Assembly (NCBI RefSeq): GCF_015210005.1
Contig: NZ_MU158697.1
Span: forward strand, 186,001-250,000
DNA from: Sphingobacterium hungaricum
Lineage (GTDB): Bacteria > Bacteroidota > Bacteroidia > Sphingobacteriales > Sphingobacteriaceae
DNA length: 64,000 bases
Direction: 5' to 3'
Numbering within the stretch: position 1 is the stretch's first letter; the number at the start of each line of letters is the position of its first letter. Below, piece after piece: positions 9,376 through 18,492 of the stretch. The position numbers were made by a program, and so were the translations under genes. Below the pieces are notes generated by a model. That model saw only the letters and a program-made list of their open reading frames with translations. It was not told the DNA's origin and did no database searches.

Positions 9376-9404
9376 TACCTGGATTTTTTGAAAAAACCCA
9401 GGTA
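9376..9404 (-). terminator. Hairpin between the two GH76 genes (possible attenuator)
   Basis: TACCTGG (9376-9382) pairs with CCAGGTA (9398-9404), and an inner T6/A6 pairing extends the stem. On the - strand it is followed by an interrupted T-rich stretch. It could partly terminate before the last gene or protect the upstream mRNA. Confidence 0.5.
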
Positions 9405-9436
9405 ATAAAGTAAAATAATAGTTTTGTTACGTTTGT

Positions 9437-10555
9437 TTAGAAATTTGAGAAACGAACTAATCCTTCGAATAACATCGCTGCACTAGTCTGCGAAGTCAAT
9501 TGCGTATTTCCTACAGGAACAGTTCCCCAAGATGAGCCGAATAATAACACGTTGTTATCATTGCCTCTTGTCCATGCTACTTTACCATTATTGATCAAGA
9601 AATTCTCAAATTTATTCTTGTACAATGGATTGATTTCTTCAAGCGATAAATAATCTACGAAGTACCGAATGAAGATTCCCTTAAACAATGCACCATCGCC
9701 ATTTCCTTCATCTCTTAACACATTGTTGCTGGCATCAATACATTTTGTAATGGTATAGTTAGCGATTTTTTGAGCATCATTTAAATAGATTACATCGCCT
9801 GTAATTCGGTACAATTCAACAGCAGTTCCTAAAAATGTCCCTTGGTTGTAGGTCAATGCAACTCGATTCAGCACATCTGTTCTTCCGTCGATATTGTCGA
9901 AAACAGCGCCCGTCGCTTGATCATATAACGTATTTTTCTGCCAATTATAAATTTTTAGCGTCCAATCTAAATATTTTTGATCTTTCGTCAGTTGGTATAA
10001 ACGAGCCGCCAAAATGCTTGCTGGGCCATTTGAACATGCATTTTTACTATACAGTTGATCTTTTTTCCAAGCCAATCCCCCACCAGCAAACTCCTCGTTC
10101 CATGCCTTAATAATATCTTCCCACAGCACATTAACTGCAGTCATGTATTTTTCTTCTTTGGTGATTTCATACATTCTTAAAAAAGTCAATGCATTCCATT
10201 CCATATCGTCATAAAACTCGTTGTAGTAATTTCCGCCATTTTTGACTTTAATTCCTTCGAACCAAGGTGTGAAATACGCGCTATATTTTGCGTCATTTGT
10301 TCTTATGTAGGCATCAATAACCGCATCCATTGCATGCGCATTAGGCCAATATTGAAATCCTAAATCAGACTCATTGCTGCCGTAATTAAAGTAACCGCTG
10401 GAATTCCAAAACTCCTCGATAAGTTTGTCGCTCGTTTTATCAGCAATGCTTTCCCATGATTCTGATATGGAATCATCGTACATGTATTCGTCTTCGATTT
10501 TGTCACAGGAATAAAACCCTGTGATCAAAATCGCAAAAATCAGTAATTTTCTCAT
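9437..10555 (-). CDS. GH76 alpha-1,6-mannanase lipoprotein
   Basis: Protein of 372 residues with lipobox FYSC (Cys17) followed by an acidic stretch (DKIEDEY), of the kind linked to surface export of Bacteroidota lipoproteins. GH76 signatures include the catalytic Asp pair in 'EFYDDMEWN' (Asp116/Asp117), 'GGGLAWKKDQ' and 'NACSNGPASILAARLY'. It is inferred to cut alpha-1,6-mannan at the cell surface into pieces for the SusC/D pair. Located 21 bases after the susE-like gene and 77 bases before the second GH76 gene. It is clearly diverged from its neighbour, so this is not a recent tandem copy. Confidence 0.85.
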   Translation of the reverse strand: MRKLLIFAILITGFYSCDKIEDEYMYDDSISESWESIADKTSDKLIEEFWNSSGYFNYGSNESDLGFQYWPNAHAMDAVIDAYIRTNDAKYSAYFTPWFEGIKVKNGGNYYNEFYDDMEWNALTFLRMYEITKEEKYMTAVNVLWEDIIKAWNEEFAGGGLAWKKDQLYSKNACSNGPASILAARLYQLTKDQKYLDWTLKIYNWQKNTLYDQATGAVFDNIDGRTDVLNRVALTYNQGTFLGTAVELYRITGDVIYLNDAQKIANYTITKCIDASNNVLRDEGNGDGALFKGIFIRYFVDYLSLEEINPLYKNKFENFLINNGKVAWTRGNDNNVLLFGSSWGTVPVGNTQLTSQTSAAMLFEGLVRFSNF

Positions 10556-10576
10556 ACTAGTTCCTTTTCTTTAAAT

Positions 10577-11722
10577 CTAGTTAACCTGTACAGTATGTGT
10601 GTATTCTTTATCCCCTTGAAGAATGATCGAAATCGTCGTTGATTTTCTATCAACTGCGTCAATAAACTTCCATTTATCATCCCATTGGGTTACGTTAGCT
10701 AACACTTTAATGTAGTAATAGGATGGATCAGAACTTGCATTGGGTGGATTATCAGAAGCTACTTTGGTTCCAAATTGTCCAACAGAAGTTACATTGTTTT
10801 CAATCTTTTCGAACTGGAATTTGTACCGTTGATCTCTTCCCCAGCTTTCTTGTCTGAAAGTGACTACGCCTGTTCCTTTGAACACTCCTTTGCCTGCGTA
10901 AGGAAGGTCGAACAACACTTTGTTTTCTGGAGAAAACCACAATCCCACTTTAGTAATTTCGCTCGATGAAATCGTAGCAACATTAAAATCTAGGTTAATT
11001 TTGTACACCCCAGTTTTAGTGACTCGAATGCCATTCTCTTCAGTACCTTCTTTCAATTTCACTTGATCATCCGTATAGAAAAATCTTGGTGTTCCCGACT
11101 TACGGTCAATAAACGAATAATCTTTGCCTGCCTCTAATTTTGTATAGATTTCAAACTCGCCTGGAGATGTTTGCTTGAATGGTAAACTCGCCGCTTGATC
11201 TGTTCCCGTTTCAGAACCTTCTCCAGTAATGTATAGTTCATTCGGAACCTCTGCAAAACCTTCCAAACTAGTGATGTTTAATTTACGAACTTCTTTGCTC
11301 ACAACTTGGTTTAATCCTCGAGATGCCACAACCGTCCAAATGACATCGCCCGATTCGCCAGGGTTTACACCTGAAATGGTAGCAATTGTGTTCAGTGTTT
11401 TGTGTGTTATCGTCGCATTGGACAAATATCCATTGTTATTTGATGTGATTTTGTAAATCGGTTTAGAAAAATCGCCACCTACTTTGTCAAAAACCAATTC
11501 GTACAATGCTGCTCCACTATCTTGCGTTTTAGCTGGTTCCCATTCGAAAAATAACGAAGCTGAACTCGCACTCACTAATTTAACGGCTGCATTTTCTGTT
11601 GGCGAATAAAGGGCTGTAACTGCTGTAACTTCAGCATCACTGTAGTTCATGTTGTCTGTCTTGCAAGAATAGAGCAACACAAAGGCAAGTGAACAAATAA
11701 CAATATTGAATAACTTTTTCAT
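10577..11722 (-). CDS. SusE-like outer-membrane glycan-binding lipoprotein
   Basis: Lipoprotein of 381 residues (lipobox LLYSC, Cys20). The N-terminal region (about residues 35-140) looks like the Ig-like SusE domain ('LFFEWEPAKTQDSGAALYEL'). The remainder looks like the carbohydrate-binding beta-sandwich repeats of SusE/SusF. Such proteins sit on the outer surface and hold polysaccharide near the SusC/D transporter. It lies 19 bases after susD and 21 before the first GH76 gene, so it is an accessory binding protein of this mannan operon. Its ligand is inferred from the GH76 neighbours only. Confidence 0.78.
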   Translation of the reverse strand: MKKLFNIVICSLAFVLLYSCKTDNMNYSDAEVTAVTALYSPTENAAVKLVSASSASLFFEWEPAKTQDSGAALYELVFDKVGGDFSKPIYKITSNNNGYLSNATITHKTLNTIATISGVNPGESGDVIWTVVASRGLNQVVSKEVRKLNITSLEGFAEVPNELYITGEGSETGTDQAASLPFKQTSPGEFEIYTKLEAGKDYSFIDRKSGTPRFFYTDDQVKLKEGTEENGIRVTKTGVYKINLDFNVATISSSEITKVGLWFSPENKVLFDLPYAGKGVFKGTGVVTFRQESWGRDQRYKFQFEKIENNVTSVGQFGTKVASDNPPNASSDPSYYYIKVLANVTQWDDKWKFIDAVDRKSTTISIILQGDKEYTHTVQVN

Positions 11723-11741
11723 AATTTCTATATTTTATAAA

Positions 11742-13376
11742 TTAATTAGCGTAACCAGGATTATTAGGTAATAAGTTTTTGTTGATATCCATCTGAGATC
11801 GTGGAACCGACCACAGATAATCTCTATTTTCATCAAATCTTCTTGTATCCAAACGGATATAGGCAGTATTTCCATTCGCGAATTTCGCACCGTTCACTTC
11901 ACTGTTCAAGTAAGTAGATCCTGCTTTCCAACGTATGATATCGTAATAGCGCAAACCTTCTAGTGCTAGTTCACTTCTTCTTTCATTTCTGATAAGTGTC
12001 CTTAGTTGATCTTGCGATGCTGTTGATGGATAATTTAATGCATTTGCATTCGTAAATCCTGCACGCTGACGCAATGCGCGAACGGTGAGATCCCAATCTT
12101 CATTGGATAATTTAGCCAATTCGTTCTTCGCTTCAGCATACATTAACAAGATATCTGCATATCGGAACATAATAATATTGAGCCCAGTTTGATACTCTTG
12201 AGTTGCCGTGACGTCATAATATTTTTTAACGTAATAACCAGTGGAAGTTGAATTTGCGCTTGGTCCAACATATAAATCCATGCGTTCTGTTTGGTTACTT
12301 CCAGTTCCCGGTCTAATGTAAATAGTTGAAGTGTTACCTCCAAAATTTTGCCATTGCCCGCCGTGAAAAACAACCGTCGCCGCCAATCTAGGATCTCTGT
12401 TTACGTAAGGATTGTTATCGTTATAACTTGCATCATTCGCAATTGCCAATCCGTTTAGCGTAATGTAATTATCAACTAAACTTTGAAGAGGCGCGTATGC
12501 ATTTAATCGAGCTCCGGCTGATAGAGGCGCAGCATCGTATAACTTACCCCACATTTTCAACGAAGGCACATAACCATAATCTAAAATTACTTCTTGATTA
12601 TATTCATTCGCTGCGGCAAATAATCCTGCATAAGTACCGAATAGATTATACGCACCATAGGTTCCTTGCTCATTTATTAGATTTTCAGTATGCTCAACAA
12701 CTTTATTCCAATTGCTCTCATACAAATAGGCTCTCGCTTGAAATGCTTCCGCTGCTCCTTTTGTAATCCGTCCATTTTCTGTTGCTGGTCTGCCATTGCG
12801 GCTAGGCAATAGTGTTGAAATCTCATTCAACTCGGTATGAATAAAATCCAATATGGTTGCTTTTGGAGTCCGGCTAACCGTATAGCTTTCCTCTAAAGTG
12901 ATATCCTTTGTAAAGAATGGAACATCGCCGTAAAAATTGACCAAACGGAAGTAGATAAATGCGCGTATAAAACGGATTTCAGCAATCCTGCTTTCTTTAA
13001 CTGCTGGATCCATTTCTGGAACTCTATCCACATTCGCAAGGTAAACATGACATGTTTTCAATCCTTCGTAGGCTTGTTTCCATTCATCTGCAAAACGTCC
13101 TAAAGATGGATCAGCTATACCATTTCGAATGGCGCGCTGGTCTGTGTTTGATCTTCCCTCATAAATGTTATCGCTTAAAGCTTCATCATTCCACATCTTA
13201 TCTGCAGAATACATTTGGTTATAAGCCATGTTAACGATCAATTCTGAATTTTCGAACGACTGCCAAAATGTTTCATCGGTAAATCGATCGGTGGGGATGG
13301 GGTCTAACGTATTACAGCTTAAGATACTAGTCGCTGTAAAAATTAGAAATAAGTAGAAATATTTATACTGTGTCAT
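11742..13376 (-). CDS. SusD/RagB-family glycan-binding lipoprotein (mannan operon)
   Basis: Lipoprotein of 544 residues with lipobox SILSC (Cys21). The N-terminal SusD-like domain includes 'FTDETFWQ', TPR-like helices include 'IRFIRAFIYFRLVNFYGDVPF', and the C-terminal RagB/SusD end includes 'ERRSELALEGLRYYDIIRW' and 'LLPNNPGYAN'. SusD proteins form the lid of the SusC barrel and bind the incoming glycan. Its partner SusC gene is 12 bases upstream, and susE and two GH76 genes follow, so the substrate is probably mannan-derived oligosaccharide. Confidence 0.9.
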   Translation of the reverse strand: MTQYKYFYLFLIFTATSILSCNTLDPIPTDRFTDETFWQSFENSELIVNMAYNQMYSADKMWNDEALSDNIYEGRSNTDQRAIRNGIADPSLGRFADEWKQAYEGLKTCHVYLANVDRVPEMDPAVKESRIAEIRFIRAFIYFRLVNFYGDVPFFTKDITLEESYTVSRTPKATILDFIHTELNEISTLLPSRNGRPATENGRITKGAAEAFQARAYLYESNWNKVVEHTENLINEQGTYGAYNLFGTYAGLFAAANEYNQEVILDYGYVPSLKMWGKLYDAAPLSAGARLNAYAPLQSLVDNYITLNGLAIANDASYNDNNPYVNRDPRLAATVVFHGGQWQNFGGNTSTIYIRPGTGSNQTERMDLYVGPSANSTSTGYYVKKYYDVTATQEYQTGLNIIMFRYADILLMYAEAKNELAKLSNEDWDLTVRALRQRAGFTNANALNYPSTASQDQLRTLIRNERRSELALEGLRYYDIIRWKAGSTYLNSEVNGAKFANGNTAYIRLDTRRFDENRDYLWSVPRSQMDINKNLLPNNPGYAN

Positions 13377-13388
13377 ACTTAAATTTTA

Positions 13389-16300
13389 TTAAAATTGAAT
13401 ATCAAGCCCAAAACCGTAATACTTTAATGTTGGATAATTTCTAGCGCTATTTGCTGACCCTCCCATATTGCTGTCGAATTCGGAAGATTCTGGGTCTATC
13501 CAAGAATTTAGGCTTAATGTGAATAAGTTTTGCGCATTAACAAATGCACGAACTTTTTGCAAGCCAATCTTGTTAACCATTCCTGTAGGCAAACTGTATC
13601 CTAATTGGATGTTTTTTAGTCTTGCATATTTACCATCGAAAAGAAATACATCAGAATCTTTTTGATAGTTGTTTGTTGTTGAAGCGGATCCTGCGGCAGT
13701 TAATCGAGGATAACGCGCTCCGACATTGGTTGGTGTCCAATAATCTAATTGATGCTGATAAATTGCAAAGGAATAGTTTTCATGAAATGGCTCAATTAAT
13801 TCTCCACGAACCATCATATCACGTTTTCCAACACCTTGCCAGAACATGCTAAAATCAAAACCTTTGTAAGCTACATCATAGGTAAATCCAAACGTATATC
13901 TTGGGAATCCGTTTCCTAAAACGTAACGATCTCTAGAATCAATAATGCCGTCTTCATTTCTATCCACATATTTTACGTCACCTGGTCTCAAATCTGTCGA
14001 AGTCAAACCTACTGGAAGCGCTGCTGTTTCCAGCTCTTGCATATTTTGGAAATATCCATCAGTTCTATAGCCATAGTACGATTTGAAAGGCAAACCAGCG
14101 CGCGTGATTTTCGTAATGTTATCCGCAGTTGAAATTTCTTCTCTGCCATTAAAATTTAGCACCTTATTATGGGAATCACCAATATTTCCAGAAAAATTAT
14201 GATTAAACTCTCCGGTTTTTAAGCGATACGACAAAACAAGTTCCCAACCTTGATTTTGCATTTCGCCAATATTCATGTCACTTAATGTAGTTCCGAAAAC
14301 TAATGGAGTAACTGGTACTAACAAAATATCAACAGTTTTTTTATTGAAGTAATCAAAGCTAGCTGTTAGGCTATTGTTTAAAAATGTAGCATCAAAACCT
14401 ATGTTAAAATTATAAGTACTTTCCCAGCGCAAAGATGGGTCGCCATACCTAAAGCCTGCTCCAGAAGTTCCCGAATTATTAAATCCATAAATATTTGTTA
14501 TAGATTCATAAGTTGTTAAATACTGGTAGTCATCAATTTCCTGATTACCCAGTATACCATAAGATCCACGAATCTTGAAATCACCTACATTCTCTTTGTA
14601 AACACTTAGGAAATCCTCTTCCGAAACTCTCCATCCTAATGATACCGATGGGAAGAATCCCCAGCGATAACCTTGTGCGAAACGAGAGGAACCATCGTAG
14701 CGAAAACTTGCTTCTCCAAAATATTTATCTGCATACGAATAGCCTACTCGACCAAACAACGAAGTAATGCTTTTCTCTAATGTCCTCTGAGGTGTAATTG
14801 AACTTCCGTTCACATCCACTTCCGTCCCCGTTGTTGGAGTCCCTAAAATTGGATCGGTAAATCTAAGCTTAAGTTCATTTTGTGTGCGAGTAAAAGATTC
14901 ATTTGTTCCGCCAAACAAACCACTAACGGTATGTTTACCAAACGTCTTGTTATAATCTAATAGTAGCTGATAATTTAGCAGATAAGCCTTCTCATTAAAA
15001 TCTTCAGAGCCGCGAGTTGAATTAACGAAAACCAGAGGTTTTAGTGCATCCGCATTTGCGTACAAAGGCACTTGGATTCTGCGGATAAAACGGTGGTCTG
15101 CACGAATATCGGCGCCGAATACTCCTTTCAACTTTAAGCCATCCATTAGTTTGGCTTCCAAACCCAAATTAACATTAAAATAGTCATTATCGCCTTTTTG
15201 ATAACCGCCTTCACGCAATTCAGCCAAAGGATTTTGATCGGTTAAAGCATTATTGACTAAATACTTACCGTTATCAGCTTGCATGCCATAATAGTAGTAT
15301 GAAGGAATTCTTGACGAGTTAATAATGGCATTTGCCGCTGTCGTTGATCTTGAATTATTGCGCGAATAAGCCAATATTGAATTCAACTTAAATATGCCAA
15401 ACTCCGAACTGATATTGGATCTTAAATTGTAGCGTTGAACACCAAAATTATCACCGACAAAATTACTCTCTTGTCCATAAAAACCACCCGAAAATAAATA
15501 AGTTGTGCTTTCACTTCCTCCAGCTATAGTTATGTTGTGATTTTGCTGAAGAGCACTCTGCAAGATTTCATCGTAATTCCAACGTTCAATAGACTGGTTG
15601 TCGTACAAATCTTGAATTTCACTAGGCGTAAACTGTGGGTTCTGCCCAATATTTGTTAAAGCTAAATTCTTTAATGTTGCATTCTGATATCCTGCTACTG
15701 GTCTGTATAATATTGTAGGATCTTGAAGACCAACTTGAGAATTAACCGAAACTCTAGGTTTTTGGTTTTTTTGTCCTCTTTTAGTCGTAACAAGAAGTAC
15801 TCCATTTGCAGATCTTGAACCATAAATCGCTGCAGTACCCGCATCTTTTAATACAGAAACGCTTTCTATATCAGCAGGATTTAGCTTATTCAAGCTTTCG
15901 TTTTCTGAAACAAGGCCATCAATAACAATCAATGGTCCATTGTAATTCATAGTAGAAATACCGCGGATATTGATATTCATGGTATTGGCATTTGGATCCA
16001 TGCTGCGTTGCTGGATATTCAAACTTGGTGAAGCTCCCTGCAAAGCTTGTGTCACGTTTCCGACAGGGCGATTCTCGATCGCTTTGGAACTGATTTGATC
16101 CACAGCACCTACGACAGAACGGCGTGTTGTTGTTCCGTAACCAATGACGATAACTTCATCCAATTCTTCCGAACTAGATTGTAAAGTAAATGTGGGTGAC
16201 GCGCTAGTAATAGGAAATTCAGCCGTCTGATAACCGACATAGCTGATTTCTAAGACATCACCAAGGTTAGCATTGATTGTAAATGCACCATCGACTCCCG

Positions 16301-16511
16301 AAACAATGACGGTCGTTGATGATTTGAGTTTAATTGTTGCTCCGACAATGGGATTTCCAGCATCATCCGTAATCTTTCCACGGATAGCTGTTTGCAAGCG
16401 ATCCGAATTTAGGTTGAACTTCCCTAAAGGCGAAACCGGTTTAGCAAAAATTGCTGAACTAGGAAACAATAGTACGCAACTAAGTAAAAAAAAGTTATTC
16501 TTTCTTAACAT
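13389..16511 (-). CDS. SusC/RagA-family TonB-linked outer-membrane transporter (mannan operon)
   Basis: About 1040 residues from the ATG at 16511. The protein has a signal peptide ending 'SSAIFA', an N-terminal carboxypeptidase-regulatory-like domain ('GKITDDAGNPIVGATIKL'), the TonB-box region 'LDEVIVIGYGT', a plug with 'GTAAIYGSRSANGVLLVTTK', and a large barrel ending in 'YGFGLDIQF'. An in-frame ATG at 16583 would add 24 residues with poor signal-peptide character, and a -7-like box at 16581-16588 overlaps it, so I prefer 16511. No N-terminal STN signalling domain is present, so direct FecI/FecR-type control is unlikely. It pairs with the SusD gene 12 bases downstream. Confidence 0.9.
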   Translation of the reverse strand: MLRKNNFFLLSCVLLFPSSAIFAKPVSPLGKFNLNSDRLQTAIRGKITDDAGNPIVGATIKLKSSTTVIVSGVDGAFTINANLGDVLEISYVGYQTAEFPITSASPTFTLQSSSEELDEVIVIGYGTTTRRSVVGAVDQISSKAIENRPVGNVTQALQGASPSLNIQQRSMDPNANTMNINIRGISTMNYNGPLIVIDGLVSENESLNKLNPADIESVSVLKDAGTAAIYGSRSANGVLLVTTKRGQKNQKPRVSVNSQVGLQDPTILYRPVAGYQNATLKNLALTNIGQNPQFTPSEIQDLYDNQSIERWNYDEILQSALQQNHNITIAGGSESTTYLFSGGFYGQESNFVGDNFGVQRYNLRSNISSEFGIFKLNSILAYSRNNSRSTTAANAIINSSRIPSYYYYGMQADNGKYLVNNALTDQNPLAELREGGYQKGDNDYFNVNLGLEAKLMDGLKLKGVFGADIRADHRFIRRIQVPLYANADALKPLVFVNSTRGSEDFNEKAYLLNYQLLLDYNKTFGKHTVSGLFGGTNESFTRTQNELKLRFTDPILGTPTTGTEVDVNGSSITPQRTLEKSITSLFGRVGYSYADKYFGEASFRYDGSSRFAQGYRWGFFPSVSLGWRVSEEDFLSVYKENVGDFKIRGSYGILGNQEIDDYQYLTTYESITNIYGFNNSGTSGAGFRYGDPSLRWESTYNFNIGFDATFLNNSLTASFDYFNKKTVDILLVPVTPLVFGTTLSDMNIGEMQNQGWELVLSYRLKTGEFNHNFSGNIGDSHNKVLNFNGREEISTADNITKITRAGLPFKSYYGYRTDGYFQNMQELETAALPVGLTSTDLRPGDVKYVDRNEDGIIDSRDRYVLGNGFPRYTFGFTYDVAYKGFDFSMFWQGVGKRDMMVRGELIEPFHENYSFAIYQHQLDYWTPTNVGARYPRLTAAGSASTTNNYQKDSDVFLFDGKYARLKNIQLGYSLPTGMVNKIGLQKVRAFVNAQNLFTLSLNSWIDPESSEFDSNMGGSANSARNYPTLKYYGFGLDIQF

Positions 16512-16580
16512 ACGAAAACAAGGTTTATTTTTGGGTAATCCGATTTTACTATTAAAATAGCTAAATCGAATTATTAGGTT

Positions 16581-16588
16581 CAAATATA
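16581..16588 (-). promoter_or_regulatory. Candidate -7 element of the mannan susC operon
   Basis: On the - strand the sequence reads TATATTTG, matching TAnnTTTG. Transcription would begin near 16574, leaving a leader of about 63 bases before the ATG at 16511 and excluding the ATG at 16583. No good -33 element is seen. Confidence 0.35.
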
Positions 16589-16796
16589 TATTTAAATTCT
16601 TGAAGAAAAAAAATATAATTTTAAAAATATTAATTTAATGATAACGAATTATTAAAAATATACTAAAAACATGGCTAAAATAAAAGTCTTAAAATTATAT
16701 TTTATTAATTAAAATTCAACTTATTACAAATAATTTTAAGTTCCGATAATCTAACATTGGGTCAAAAAAGTAGGGTATGTGTTCTTCGAAAAAATA

Positions 16797-16825
16797 AAAA
16801 TCCCCCAATTTTCATTGGAGGATTT
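16797..16825 (-). terminator. Terminator of the upstream SusC/SusD operon
   Basis: A stem formed by the AATCCCCCAAT and ATTGGAGGATT arms (one mismatch), with a short loop, is followed on the - strand by a T-run. It lies just past the SusD stop at 16857 and makes the two SusC/D pairs separate transcription units. Confidence 0.7.
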
Positions 16826-16856
16826 GATAAAAAGAAACTTTCGTATTGCTGAGTAA

Positions 16857-18482
16857 TTAATACCCTGGATTTTGTTTTAAATTAGGATTAATTGACAATT
16901 GATTTAGAGGAATTGCATACAACTCTCTGTTTGGATCGTTGGTTGGTACATGATCCCACCATGCCGCTGTAGTAAATTTACCAAAGCGGATCAAATCTGT
17001 TCTACGCTTACCTTCAAAAATAAATTCACGTCCGCGCTCTGCTAATAATTCATCTAAAGTTAAAGTCGATGTGTTATATTGTGCCGCAGGCCAATCTGCT
17101 GCAGAAAACGAACGCTTCCTTGAATCATTGATTAAAGTCACTGCTTCAGCATTTGCGCTACCGCCATTTTTTCTCATAATAGCTTCCGCTTTATTGAAAT
17201 AAATTTCTGTCAATCGGTAAATAATATAATCGTTTTCTTGATAATTCGCATCATCAAGAGTTCCAGATTTATACTTGTTGAAACGTGCTCCAGAATTTTC
17301 TTCTCCTTCTGCCATGCTACCTTCAGAAGTTAAATCACCTTCCGATTCACGTCTGATGCTATTGACATATACAAATGGTTTTCCATCATATTCTTCCGTC
17401 CCTAAAACTGGTGTTGTCGTTCCAAATTTATATTGAGGACCGAATAAAAACCAATCTTTTTTCCGAAGGTCATTTTCTGCATAGGCATCGAATGCCGTAG
17501 GGATCACAACAAATGCATTCCAGCCACCGTATCCAACTTTTAAAACATCCTTAATATTATCATAGCCCATGTAAAAGCCACCCCAATCGAAAGTAAAGCC
17601 AGCTTTTCTGCTGAATTGAAACTGAAATAATGACTCTGGGTTTGCAGAATTCGTATTGCTATACAAGGAGTTAATATCAGGAGATAAGGATGGAGCACCA
17701 CCTATTCCGCCGGCTTCTCCAGAAATAATTTTATCTGATGCAGCTATACATTCATCCCACATCGCCGTACCAACCCATTTTTCTGCATTTAAATACAGTT
17801 CTGCAAGCATAGCGTATCCAGCCGCTTGTGAAATCTGTCCAATATTAGCAGAAGTTGTTAAAGGTAGCGTTGGAACATTCTCTTCCAACTCAGTCTTCAC
17901 AAAATCGAAAACTTCTGCCCGAGACTTTGTCTCTGGATTAACTGGATCCGCAACTGCTGTTGCGATAGGAACATTCCCCCATAAATCCATTATCTTCAAG
18001 TAATGAAATGCTCTCAGGACTTTTAACTGATTGACTACTTCTGTTCTTTCCTCTTCAGTCATTCCAATCTCTTCAACATTCAATGCTGAAATATCAGCAA
18101 TTGCATTATTGACATATCCAACACCAGTCCACATTAAAGACCATCCACCCCTCATACGAGATTCGTTACTTGTCCAGGTGTGGTAATGTTGTCTAAAATG
18201 ATCTCCCCCATCATAACCATGGCGACCCTTTTGAGGCCAAGCAATTTGGTCAGAACTCAATTCAGAATGGTAATAATGACCGTTGTTTCCTGTAGGAGCT
18301 AACCATGCCTGCATATGCGTAAAGGGGCGCAAAGCAGCTTGGTTGACTTCTAATTTATTTTTGTAAAAATTTTCACTTTTTATCTGACTATAAATTGATT
18401 CATCTAGATTCGTACAACTAGCTGAGACAATCAATAGAACACAAATTGATGTAAGAAATGATAATATATTTAATTTTTTCAT
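16857..18482 (-). CDS. SusD/RagB-family lipoprotein (second pair)
   Basis: Lipoprotein of 541 residues counted from the ATG at 18482, which gives a clean signal peptide and lipobox VSASC (Cys23). A start at 18503 would add seven residues and overlap the SusC stop. SusD features are 'HYLKIMDLWGNVPIATAV', 'YRLTEIYFNKAEAIMRKNGG', 'ERGREFIFEGKRRTDLIRFG' and 'NLKQNPGY' at the end. It follows its SusC after 10 bases. No enzyme gene lies in this transcription unit, so the substrate is open; mannan is possible from proximity. Confidence 0.88.
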   Translation of the reverse strand: MKKLNILSFLTSICVLLIVSASCTNLDESIYSQIKSENFYKNKLEVNQAALRPFTHMQAWLAPTGNNGHYYHSELSSDQIAWPQKGRHGYDGGDHFRQHYHTWTSNESRMRGGWSLMWTGVGYVNNAIADISALNVEEIGMTEEERTEVVNQLKVLRAFHYLKIMDLWGNVPIATAVADPVNPETKSRAEVFDFVKTELEENVPTLPLTTSANIGQISQAAGYAMLAELYLNAEKWVGTAMWDECIAASDKIISGEAGGIGGAPSLSPDINSLYSNTNSANPESLFQFQFSRKAGFTFDWGGFYMGYDNIKDVLKVGYGGWNAFVVIPTAFDAYAENDLRKKDWFLFGPQYKFGTTTPVLGTEEYDGKPFVYVNSIRRESEGDLTSEGSMAEGEENSGARFNKYKSGTLDDANYQENDYIIYRLTEIYFNKAEAIMRKNGGSANAEAVTLINDSRKRSFSAADWPAAQYNTSTLTLDELLAERGREFIFEGKRRTDLIRFGKFTTAAWWDHVPTNDPNRELYAIPLNQLSINPNLKQNPGY

Positions 18483-18492
18483 GATAGTTTTT

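Larger units (their letters stand above)
16512..16856. other. AT-rich intergenic region between the two SusC/D operons
   Basis: There is no credible gene here. It contains the terminator of the upstream SusC/D pair (16797-16825) and, on the - strand, a TATATTTG box (16581-16588) that could be the -7 element of the mannan operon. No matching -33 TTTG was found at the usual distance. The rest is A/T-rich sequence without clear repeats. Confidence 0.55.

Noticed and set aside
16512..16583. Upstream in-frame start for the mannan SusC
   Set aside because: The extra 24 residues do not look like a signal peptide, and a -7-like box overlaps that ATG; the start at 16511 gives a normal signal peptide.
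17656..18003. Open frame of 115 codons on the + strand inside the second susD gene
   Set aside because: Shadow of a strong SusD gene; no plausible start context or domain.
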